Assembly (NCBI GenBank): GCA_013331965.1
Contig: DUFL01000057.1
Coordinates: forward strand, 204-9,507
Length of the DNA: 9,304 nucleotides
Direction of reading: 5' to 3'
From: Candidatus Woesearchaeota archaeon
GTDB taxonomy: Archaea > Nanobdellota > Nanobdellia > Woesearchaeales > UBA10107
Below, piece after piece: positions 1-5,614 of this stretch; positions within the stretch are counted from its first letter, which is position 1, and each line of letters begins with the position of its first letter. The notes beneath the pieces are model-generated. The model was given only the letters and a program-made list of their open reading frames with translations, was not told where the DNA came from and searched no databases. Position numbers and translations under genes: made by a program.

Positions 1-2
1 AT

Positions 3-824
3 AAAAAAATGGATACAACGTTTCCACCGGAGATAATGGGTAAAATTTTCAGAAAAATTCATGAGAACAATTTAATGGTTTTATTAGAATTTTCTTCTTT
101 CCCTCCAGAAGGTTTCCCATGGCAAACGCTTATACCATGGCAAGGAAATGTAATGGCTGAAGATTTAACTAAGTTCTTTTCCGAATACCTTGAAAGAATG
201 ATGCCCTATGTAAAAGTTGCTGAGCAGGAAAATGTCGAGATAACAAGAATAGCAACTGAAATAGAAGTCATTGGAAAAGAAAGGAATACTATATTTAATG
301 CTACCGAGGAAGAAAGGATAAAAGAAAGAAACACCTTATTTAGAGAAAAAATAATTCCCTCAATAAGAAAGGAGTATAAAGGGCTATTAACTTATGGAGA
401 AAATTTCCAGGTAATAGACCAGATAGATTTTTGGGACAAATTAGATTACATAGGTATTGATTTTTATATGGCTTTTACTAATAAGAATGACCCGACCGTT
501 GCAGAGCTGGAATCCAGCATAAAAAGTCTATTGAACAAAAAAATATTGCCATTGCAACAGAAATATAATAAACCAGTGTATTTTGCTGAATTAGGATATA
601 GGTCTTATGACGGCGATAATCGCAGACCGTATGAAGGAGAGGATGCGGGTAGGTCATGGATTGACCAACACCCAGATAGTCCTGTTGACCATCAAGAACA
701 GGCAGACGAATTTAATGCCACTTTCAATGTAGGAAAAGATATTCCCTGGATTTATGGATATATGATTTGGGATCCGGGGTATAATGTAGCGATAGGACAT
801 GGCTTAAAACTTCCAGAAGGATGA
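3..824 (+). CDS. GH113-like glycoside hydrolase (beta-mannanase type), 5' end outside the window
   Basis: Probable TIM-barrel glycoside hydrolase related to family GH113, whose known members hydrolyse beta-1,4-mannan. The frame is open to the left edge (two Lys codons precede the first ATG at 9), and the first barrel strands are missing, so the gene most likely starts upstream. Numbering from the Met at 9: a strand ending in ATEIE holds the likely acid/base Glu84; LDYIGIDFY (145-153) is typical of the family; PVYFAELGYRS (189-199) holds the likely nucleophile Glu194; WDP (254-256) is the final strand. No signal peptide can be judged. The stop at 822-824 looks premature: removing one G of the pair at 819-820 gives LPEDDYKPVWQFFKWLLK and a stop at 895-897, matching the usual KPVWQ-like C-terminus. 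Family call moderately sure; exact substrate unknown. Confidence 0.72.
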   Translation, partial: KKMDTTFPPEIMGKIFRKIHENNLMVLLEFSSFPPEGFPWQTLIPWQGNVMAEDLTKFFSEYLERMMPYVKVAEQENVEITRIATEIEVIGKERNTIFNATEEERIKERNTLFREKIIPSIRKEYKGLLTYGENFQVIDQIDFWDKLDYIGIDFYMAFTNKNDPTVAELESSIKSLLNKKILPLQQKYNKPVYFAELGYRSYDGDNRRPYEGEDAGRSWIDQHPDSPVDHQEQADEFNATFNVGKDIPWIYGYMIWDPGYNVAIGHGLKLPEG

Positions 825-897
825 TTATAAACCGGTATGGCAGTTTTTCAAATGGTTACTTAAAATTTTAAGCGGGAAATATCACAACTTGATATGA
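825..897 (+). pseudogene. Out-of-frame 3' tail of the GH113-like gene
   Basis: In the +1 frame relative to the upstream gene, the codons from 820 read DDYKPVWQFFKWLLKILSG and continue to a TGA at 895-897. A KPVWQ-type segment after the last barrel strand is common in such hydrolases. The simplest reading is that this is the true C-terminus, detached by a 1-nt insertion in the GG at 819-820. Whether this is mutation or an assembly error cannot be told from sequence alone. Confidence 0.55.
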
Positions 898-1031
898 GAA
901 GTAAATATAGAATATAATTTCCAGCGGGCTATGGCGGACTTTCTCGCCTTCGGCTCGAACCACGCTGCGCTCTCGTTCTGCTACACTCGGGGCACATAAC
1001 GCAGATTAGTTACAATTTTCGAGCTGCCCCT
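898..1031. other. GC-rich non-coding patch with inverted repeats
   Basis: About 130 bases between the hydrolase and the end of the toxin-like gene. The part 920-1000 is clearly richer in G+C than its surroundings and holds several TCG/CTCG-type short motifs. GGGGCA at 989-994 is the reverse complement of TGCCCC at 1025-1030, so a long-loop hairpin is possible. No ORF with protein-like composition is seen. It may be a remnant or an intergenic repeat; no function can be assigned. Confidence 0.35.
1016..1030 (+). repeat. Inverted repeat, left copy, flanking the TA-like pair
   Basis: TTTTCGAGCTGCCCC here is the reverse complement of GGGACAGCTCGAAAA at 1732-1746 except for one base (14 of 15). 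The two copies bracket the toxin-antitoxin-like pair closely: 2 nt outside the reconstructed toxin stop on this side and upstream of the antitoxin promoter on the other. Confidence 0.5.
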
Positions 1032-1408
1032 TTAATGCCCCTTATATCCGAACTTCTTATTATACTTCTCGTGGTCAATAATGTCAAGAACAAAAGCAAT
1101 TATCTCAACTTCGGATTCTCCATCAGTTAAAGAATATAGCATTCTCCAAAAATGTGGAAGTTCCACCCAAAATAAATTCGTAATACCGTATTTATTTTTG
1201 TATTCATCAGGAATTTGCCTTTTGCTATTGGCTCACCATAGTGCACATCTTGCTTGATTAACTCCTTCTTCTGTTCGAATCTCTCAAAAATCTGCGCTTC
1301 TGGGGTCCTCTTTCTACCAGATGTGACTACCTCTTCAAATTCTTTCTTGAGATAATTGTATACCTCTTCAGCTTCAGGAGAAAGCCTTACCTTAACATTC
1401 TTTTTCAA
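1032..1408 (-). pseudogene. RelE/ParE-like toxin, frameshifted
   Basis: The frame opens with a TTG at 1408-1406 overlapping the upstream gene's TGA (TTGA, a coupling overlap) and reads KKNVKVRLSPEAEEVYNYL through HYGEPIAK. It then runs into an unrelated tail, stopping at 1127. In the neighbouring frame the family-like sequence continues: QIPDEYKNKYGITNLF, then a WVELPHFWRMLYSL segment, a DGESEVEIIAFVLDIIDHEKY segment and KKFGYKGH before TAA at 1034-1032. One missing A in the run at 1220-1223 would restore IAKRQIPDEY. The rejoined protein (about 125 residues) resembles archaeal RelE/ParE-superfamily toxins, which usually act on mRNA or gyrase. The break means the gene is either inactive or misassembled. 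The family is recognised by pattern, not by a search. Confidence 0.7.
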
Positions 1409-1665
1409 ACTTCCAAACCTTTTACAATAGCTCTTCTTAGATTAGGATTATTGTTGTGGATCCAAGTAATTCCTTTCAAAGAAACAGCAATTTTATTGCT
1501 TTCCTCAAGATAATGAAGAATAGTCATCAAGGTGTTATGATTAACCTGCTTTGGCAGTTTCTTTTTTAGTTCTGCAATTGTGATAACACTTTCATTCATA
1601 TTCTTGAGTGTTTCTTCTACCATTATCACAGTATTGAGGTTTGGCGCATGTTCTAGTTCTTGCAT
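1405..1665 (-). CDS. Small winged-helix protein, probable antitoxin/autoregulator
   Basis: An 86-residue protein starting at the ATG at 1665. This start is chosen because GGGTGA (1676-1671 on the minus strand), a good Shine-Dalgarno match, lies 5 nt upstream. A GTG at 1674 would add three residues. The sequence looks like a small winged helix: helix SVITIAELKKKLP, then a recognition-helix-like NHNTLMTILHYLEESNKI, then a beta-wing IAVSLKGITWIHN. It ends with a 4-nt overlap with the toxin-like gene, and the order antitoxin then toxin is normal. Its promoter region carries a TATA box and a perfect palindrome at 1680-1695, consistent with autorepression. No closer family is recognised; the antitoxin role is inferred from context. 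Confidence 0.6.
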   Translation of the reverse strand: MQELEHAPNLNTVIMVEETLKNMNESVITIAELKKKLPKQVNHNTLMTILHYLEESNKIAVSLKGITWIHNNNPNLRRAIVKGLEV

Positions 1666-1679
1666 ATTAATCACCCATT

Positions 1680-1695
1680 GTTATTAATTAATAAC
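1680..1695. promoter_or_regulatory. 16-bp perfect palindrome, candidate operator
   Basis: GTTATTAATTAATAAC is its own reverse complement over all 16 bases. It sits between the minus-strand TATA box (about 1711-1720) and the start of the winged-helix gene, across the expected transcription start near 1689. This is where an autoregulatory antitoxin dimer would bind to block transcription. Confidence 0.55.
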
Positions 1696-1708
1696 TATTA
1701 GATATTAA

Positions 1709-1720
1709 TAAGTATATAAA
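1709..1720 (-). promoter_or_regulatory. TATA box for the TA-like pair
   Basis: Minus strand reads TTTATATACTT. About 26 nt downstream puts the transcription start near 1689, leaving a short leader that includes the GGGTGA Shine-Dalgarno sequence. Confidence 0.45.
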
Positions 1721-1731
1721 TGTTTGGTTTT

Positions 1732-1746
1732 GGGACAGCTCGAAAA
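1732..1746 (+). repeat. Inverted repeat, right copy
   Basis: GGGACAGCTCGAAAA, 14/15 reverse complement of 1016-1030. Similarity does not extend outward on either side, so this is a short terminal repeat or a chance pair rather than part of a long repeat. Confidence 0.45.
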
Positions 1747-1972
1747 CTCGTCTCGTCCTATCGTCCTCGCGCCTTCATTCTTCAGCGATACCTTTTTAAA
1801 CAACCCCATTTTACATGAAAACTATGAAACAATGCCCGGTCTAACCGTGCAAGCTTCATTCGCTCACGCTCATGAAACAACCAAAAGCTGGTTACGATTC
1901 AGTAAGAAAATCAGGCAGTTAGATCTATTTCATTTCTAGGGATTGTTTAGATAATTTAGCGAGGTTAAAATT
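1747..1972 (+). other. Intergenic leader region upstream of the SpeD-DHS fusion gene
   Basis: A stretch with no convincing gene. CTTTTTAAA at 1792-1800 is a fair TATA box. About 27 nt downstream (1824) an ATG opens a 6-residue ORF (MKQCPV), in frame with an ATG at 1815. A small hairpin, AACCA-AAAGC-TGGTT, lies at 1879-1893. If this TATA is used, the fusion gene would have a leader of about 150 nt, unlike the leaderless genes around it. GAGGT at 1961-1965, 7 nt before the ATG at 1973, is a plausible ribosome binding site. A 71-codon TTG-start frame here does not look like a protein. Confidence 0.35.
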
Positions 1973-3301
1973 ATGGAAATAAAAACTACACATGGGGAAG
2001 GATGCCATTTAACAATTGATGCATTTGAGTGCAAAGAGAATCTTAACAGCAAAGAGCTAGTTACAGAATTCCTGGAAGAACTGCCGGATTTGATCGGCAT
2101 GAAAAAGATAAGCAAAGCCAATGTTATCCGCTATGCTGATAGGAATGAAAAGGAATCAGGAGTTACAGGATTTATCATAATTGCCGAAAGCCATATAGCA
2201 ATTCATACTTATCCAGAAAAGAGATTCTTAAGCGCAGATATCTTCAGCTGCAAAGAATTTGACTATGAAAAAGCAATCGAATTTGTTAAAAGTAAATTCA
2301 AGCCTGATAATGCTGAGCATAATCTGCTTCACAGAGGGCATGCTGAAAATTACGATGCAGACAAACATTTGGAAAAAATAAAAGGATTTGACTTGGAAAA
2401 AATAAAATCGGCAGGTGATATCATCTCCGGCATGAAAAATATAGGTTTCCAGGCAGCACATCTGGGGCAGGCTGCTGAAATACTTAAAAAAATAAAAGAC
2501 AGCAAAGCAGCAACTTTCCTGAGTTTTACATCAAATATGGTCTCATCAGGATTAAGGGAGGTTTTCGCTTACTTAGTGAAGCATAAAATGGTTGACGCGA
2601 TAATAACATCAGTCGGCTCTGTCGAAGAAGATCTGATGAAATGCAGCAAATCTTTTTTACTCGGGGATTTTAATGTTTCTGACATTGACCTGCACAGAAA
2701 GGGGATAAACAGGATAGGAAATATATTTGTTCCTAATGACAGATATGAAATGCTCGAAGATGTTTTAGTTCCTTTCCTGAAAACAATGCATGAAAAACAA
2801 AAACATACCGGAAACTTGATATCGCCGTCAGAACTGATATATGAACTCGGAAAAATAGTCAAAGACGAGAATTCAATACTTTACTGGGCGTCAAAAAATA
2901 ATATTCCGATCTTCTGTCCGGCAATTACTGACGGAGCATTCGGTCTCCAGTTATATTTCTTCAAGCAAAGCAATAAAGATTTCGGAATTGATGTAACTGC
3001 AGATATGAAACAATTGGGAGAACTTGTCTTGAACGCCGAAAAAACGGCAGGCATTATTCTGGGAGGAGGATTTGCGAAGCATCATCTGATTGGAGTTAAT
3101 ATTTTAAGAGGAGGACTGGACTATGCAATTTACGTTACAACAGCCGGAGAAGGAGACGGTTCTTCGTCGGGAGCAAGACCGAAAGAAGCAAAATCCTGGA
3201 GTAAAATAAAAGAGGATGCAAATAATGTATGCATAGAAGGGGATGCGACAATAATTTTTCCATTGCTTGCATTGAGCATGAAAGAAACGTGGAATAAATG
3301 A
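1973..3301 (+). CDS. Fusion protein: S-adenosylmethionine decarboxylase (SpeD) domain + deoxyhypusine synthase (DHS) domain
   Basis: 442 residues with two whole enzymes in one frame. Residues 1-122 are a class-1b pyruvoyl-dependent AdoMet decarboxylase. Glu72-Ser73 in AESHIAIHTYPE is the self-cleavage site giving the pyruvoyl group; His78 (processing) and Cys93 (FSC, proton donor) have the spacing of the Thermotoga enzyme; the domain ends at HRG (120-122), as in the stand-alone paralogue at 4997-5383. Residues about 135-442 are deoxyhypusine synthase, which moves the aminobutyl group of spermidine to a lysine of aIF5A using NAD: TSNMVSSG (186-193), VEED (217-220), NRIGN (246-250), TDG (319-321), GGGFAKHH (364-371) and the catalytic-lysine motif EAKSWSK, with Lys411 matching human Lys329. 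By my alignment, human Asp243 and Asp316, which contact spermidine, are Leu325 and Ser398 here. Processing at Ser73 would release a 72-residue beta chain and leave a pyruvoyl-alpha-DHS chain. It overlaps the next gene by 4 nt. Confidence 0.93.
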   Translation: MEIKTTHGEGCHLTIDAFECKENLNSKELVTEFLEELPDLIGMKKISKANVIRYADRNEKESGVTGFIIIAESHIAIHTYPEKRFLSADIFSCKEFDYEKAIEFVKSKFKPDNAEHNLLHRGHAENYDADKHLEKIKGFDLEKIKSAGDIISGMKNIGFQAAHLGQAAEILKKIKDSKAATFLSFTSNMVSSGLREVFAYLVKHKMVDAIITSVGSVEEDLMKCSKSFLLGDFNVSDIDLHRKGINRIGNIFVPNDRYEMLEDVLVPFLKTMHEKQKHTGNLISPSELIYELGKIVKDENSILYWASKNNIPIFCPAITDGAFGLQLYFFKQSNKDFGIDVTADMKQLGELVLNAEKTAGIILGGGFAKHHLIGVNILRGGLDYAIYVTTAGEGDGSSSGARPKEAKSWSKIKEDANNVCIEGDATIIFPLLALSMKETWNK

Positions 3302-3831
3302 GCCAGGACTTGTTAATTTTAATAATTTTGACATTTCTTACAGGGCTTATTGTAAAATATGTGGATGTTCTTGAAGATGACCGGAAAAACAGTTCTTTGT
3401 CATTAAAAATTACCCTGGGAATGTTATATGGCATTCTTTTGTTTTATACAGTCCGCAGATTTGATGTGATTGCATCGCTTTGGATTGGAACGGTTATCGG
3501 ATTAATATTAACAGGGAAGATAGACTCACCCGGGCACTATGCCGGCGTCGGCCTGTTCTTTGTTTTATTGCTTTTACTCGGGTTTTCCAATGTAAATTTT
3601 CTGCTTTTGATTTTATTCGCATTAATCTGCATTATTGAAGAAATTTTAAATGATTATTATGATAAGAAGAGAATTAAAAATAGACTGATGTCAAAAATAA
3701 TTTCAGCAAGGCCTCTGCTTGAGATTACAGCATTTATCATCTCTGCCGCGACAGGACTTTGGATGATATGGATTGCGCTGCTTAGTTTTGATGCCGGATA
3801 TATCCTGGTAGCTAATTTAGATAAAGATTAA
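3298..3831 (+). CDS. Six-helix membrane protein of unknown function
   Basis: 177 residues, very hydrophobic, with about six membrane spans (roughly 4-21, 35-52, 57-74, 79-96, 98-117 and 139-171). Acidic and basic residues lie in the loops: YVDVLEDDRKN after span 1 and LNDYYDKKRIKNR after span 5. The segment IGLILTGKIDSPGHYAG (68-84), with its GKID..GHY pattern, looks like the most conserved part, and I have the impression of related archaeal proteins without known function. The ATG overlaps the TGA of the fusion gene (ATGA), so translation is probably coupled. That makes it a candidate partner, for example in polyamine transport or a membrane-linked step, but nothing in the sequence proves this. 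Its stop overlaps the convergent dehydrogenase stop. Confidence 0.75.
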   Translation: MSQDLLILIILTFLTGLIVKYVDVLEDDRKNSSLSLKITLGMLYGILLFYTVRRFDVIASLWIGTVIGLILTGKIDSPGHYAGVGLFFVLLLLLGFSNVNFLLLILFALICIIEEILNDYYDKKRIKNRLMSKIISARPLLEITAFIISAATGLWMIWIALLSFDAGYILVANLDKD

Positions 3832-4829
3832 ACTTTATTCTTAACTCTTTTCTTTGAAAATTGAATAATGTTTTCAATCGTAGTATTAATAATTCTCAAT
3901 AACGCTTCCTTTGAATTAAAGGCATTGTGCGGAGTTATTATCACATTGTTCATCTTCATAAGCAAATGGTCATTAAGCATTACTCTTTTGACAGATTCCC
4001 TGAATTTTCTGTGCAATAACTGCTTTTCTTCTTTTATCTCATTTTCTCCTTCAAGGACATCTAAGGCTGCTCCTGCTATTTTTCCTGTCTCTAAACCTTT
4101 AACTAAGGCGTCTGTATCAACTACTCCCCCTCTTGCCGTATTGACTAAAATGGCTCCGTGCTTCATTTTTGAAATTGCATTTTTATCTACCATATGATGC
4201 GTTTCTTTGCAGTATGGAACATGCAGAGAGATTATATCTGAATTACGAAGAACACTATCAAAAGAAACAATTTTAATACCTAATTCTCTTACTAAGTTTT
4301 TGTCAGGATGCCTTGTGCATGCCAGAATTTTCATCTCGAATCCTTTTGCAATCCTTGCGACGTGTTTTCCAATATTTCCCAAGCCTATGATTCCAATTAT
4401 TTTCCCTTTCAAATCAAACCCTCTTAAGCCTTCATCTGTTTCAAACATCTGAAGCTCATGCGTCCTTTTGATGGAAGGAAATAATTTTCTAGACAATGCA
4501 AGAATCAATGCAAAAGTGTGCTCTGCTACTGTATTTTCACCGTAAGCCGGCACATTCGCAACTAAAATTCCTTTTTTGCGGCAGTGTTCAACATCAATAT
4601 TGTCATAGCCGGTGGACATCGCTGCAATCATTTTAAGATTAGGCAATTTATTGATTACATTCTTAGTTATCTTCGAATATATGAAAACAGCAAGAATATC
4701 AGTGTCCTGCAGTCTGCTTACATCTTTTTCCTCGAAATGCCTGTTGAAGAACGCCAGCTCATGGGATTTCAGCTCTCTTTTAATGATCTCTTGTTCCCAG
4801 TCTTCTGTCTCAAAGAATGCTATTTTCAT
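3828..4829 (-). CDS. D-isomer-specific 2-hydroxyacid dehydrogenase (D-lactate dehydrogenase-like)
   Basis: 333 residues, full length for the family. It reduces a 2-keto acid to the D-2-hydroxy acid with NAD(P)H, or the reverse, in the cytoplasm. Visible motifs: STGYDNID (72-79), the NAD-binding GLGNIG (149-154), catalytic Arg233 in NTARGGVVD, Glu262 after ALDVLEGE, and His301 in ITPHNAF. The stretch between Glu262 and His301 is somewhat long and lysine-rich, as in D-lactate-dehydrogenase-like members. Substrate cannot be fixed from sequence; D-lactate is the default guess. The ATG at 4829 lies about 29 nt from a TTTAAA box, giving a leaderless or nearly leaderless transcript. The stop overlaps the end of the membrane-protein gene by 3 nt, leaving no room for a terminator between them. 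Confidence 0.9.
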   Translation of the reverse strand: MKIAFFETEDWEQEIIKRELKSHELAFFNRHFEEKDVSRLQDTDILAVFIYSKITKNVINKLPNLKMIAAMSTGYDNIDVEHCRKKGILVANVPAYGENTVAEHTFALILALSRKLFPSIKRTHELQMFETDEGLRGFDLKGKIIGIIGLGNIGKHVARIAKGFEMKILACTRHPDKNLVRELGIKIVSFDSVLRNSDIISLHVPYCKETHHMVDKNAISKMKHGAILVNTARGGVVDTDALVKGLETGKIAGAALDVLEGENEIKEEKQLLHRKFRESVKRVMLNDHLLMKMNNVIITPHNAFNSKEALLRIINTTIENIIQFSKKRVKNKV

Positions 4830-4850
4830 CCTTTTGAGAGTAAAAGTGAA

Positions 4851-4864
4851 TATTCTTTAAAAAG
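4851..4864 (-). promoter_or_regulatory. TATA box for the dehydrogenase gene
   Basis: Minus strand CTTTTTAAAGAATA, centred about 29 nt upstream of the ATG at 4829. This is the same spacing class as the other leaderless promoters in the window. Confidence 0.55.
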
Positions 4865-4902
4865 GTTATCAAGATTTTAAGGTTATTTGCTGTTACTAGA
4901 GC

Positions 4903-4918
4903 TAAGCTGCGCCGCTTA
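4903..4918. terminator. Small GC-rich hairpin between the SpeD paralogue and the dehydrogenase
   Basis: TAAGC-TGCGCC-GCTTA is a 5-bp stem with a 6-nt loop in an otherwise AT-rich gap. On the minus strand it lies downstream of the SpeD paralogue and upstream of the dehydrogenase promoter, so a role in ending the SpeD transcript is possible. The stem is short and there is no strong T-run, so this is weak. Confidence 0.25.
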
Positions 4919-4996
4919 TATTTAGGCCGCACCCAGGCAGGATTTTCGTTTTTAATTACAAAATAACAAAAATTAATTTAAAGTTATGTTTAGAAC

Positions 4997-5383
4997 TTAA
5001 TCGAAATACTTAGTTCCTCTGTGGACAAAATTAGTGTCGATGTTCTTTGGAGTGAACCATTTCTTGACGAATTCTATCACTTTATCAGTGTCAAACTCCT
5101 TGCATGAATAGACATCCAGAGAAATATAGTTATTCAGAGAAAGAGTGTGAATGACAATGGAAGATTCAGCAAGAGGCACCCAGCCGCTTAAGCCGTCTTT
5201 TCCTGGGAATCTTACCTCATCTGTCCTGAAAACAGCCGGCTCTCCCTGTTTTTCCATCTCAATGAAAGGAACTATCTGGTCAAGAAATTCGTAACATAGG
5301 GCTAAATCATCACAAGCTCCTTCTTTGCAGTCGTAGCAGTCAACCAATAATTCGTAACCGAATACTTTTTTCTTTTCCGCCAT
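4997..5383 (-). CDS. Stand-alone SpeD-family pyruvoyl-dependent decarboxylase
   Basis: 128 residues, full length for a single class-1b AdoMet decarboxylase-like domain. Glu73-Ser74 in LAESSIVIHT is the predicted self-cleavage site. His79 and Cys94 (VYSC) keep the spacing of processing and proton-donor residues, so it should form the pyruvoyl group. The position after the cleavage Ser is Ser75 instead of the common His, and HTYPE is HTLSL. It is a diverged paralogue of the domain fused to DHS at 1973: both end KEFD, a helix, then HRG. Members of the SpeD family are known to have evolved into arginine or ornithine decarboxylases, so this copy may make agmatine or putrescine rather than decarboxylated AdoMet. 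A TTTAAA box at 5414-5419 gives a leader of only a few nt. Confidence 0.85.
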   Translation of the reverse strand: MAEKKKVFGYELLVDCYDCKEGACDDLALCYEFLDQIVPFIEMEKQGEPAVFRTDEVRFPGKDGLSGWVPLAESSIVIHTLSLNNYISLDVYSCKEFDTDKVIEFVKKWFTPKNIDTNFVHRGTKYFD

Positions 5384-5614
5384 TCTCTTTTTGAAGTATG
5401 ATTGAAGCCGTTATTTAAAAAACTTTTTATTTTGAGGGCTTTTTTGGTTAATTTTACGGATTTTTTATTTTTTGGGATTAAACGAGAAAAATTTGGCCGA
5501 TGTTTTCTGCTCAGGTCGAATAGCCTAGCCGCGGGCAAAATTCTCGTAAAATTGCCTGCAAATCAAAAAAATCGTCCAAAAAACTATTTAAACAGCAAAA
5601 ATAAGCAAAATATC
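5384..5614. other. Divergent promoter region between the SpeD paralogue and dph6
   Basis: 231 bases between two divergent starts. It holds a minus-strand TATA (TTTAAA, 5414-5419) for the SpeD paralogue and a plus-strand TATA (TATTTAAA, 5585-5592) for dph6. Between them are T-rich runs, an imperfect inverted repeat (5483-5498 versus 5534-5546, around CGAGAA/TTCTCG) and a GGCAA/TTGCC pair at 5534-5538 and 5552-5556. The upstream in-frame extension of dph6 to 5402 is rejected because it reads through these elements and is not family-like. Confidence 0.4.
5585..5592 (+). promoter_or_regulatory. TATA box for dph6-amidotransferase operon
   Basis: TATTTAAA, centred 26 nt before the ATG at 5615. This predicts transcription starting at or next to the start codon (leaderless) and decides the start of dph6. 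Confidence 0.65.

Noticed and set aside
1724..1939. 71-codon plus-strand ORF with TTG start
   Set aside because: Composition is not protein-like, there is no promoter or Shine-Dalgarno at a sensible distance, and it covers the TATA box and hairpins upstream of the fusion gene.
2228..2862. Minus-strand ORFs inside the SpeD-DHS gene
   Set aside because: Shadow frames opposite a strongly conserved coding region, with hydrophobic and Cys-rich noise and no family pattern.
3868..4880. Plus-strand ORFs across the dehydrogenase gene
   Set aside because: They lie opposite a full-length dehydrogenase with all catalytic residues; no protein family is visible in them.
5302..5538. 78-codon minus-strand ORF overlapping the start of the SpeD paralogue
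   Set aside because: Out of frame with the recognised SpeD protein and very basic; an AT-rich intergenic artefact.
5402..5614. 71-residue N-terminal extension of the Dph6 frame
   Set aside because: The PP-loop family starts directly with MKLGVLFSGGKDS at 5615, and a leaderless TATA sits 26 nt before that ATG. The extension overlaps both divergent promoters.
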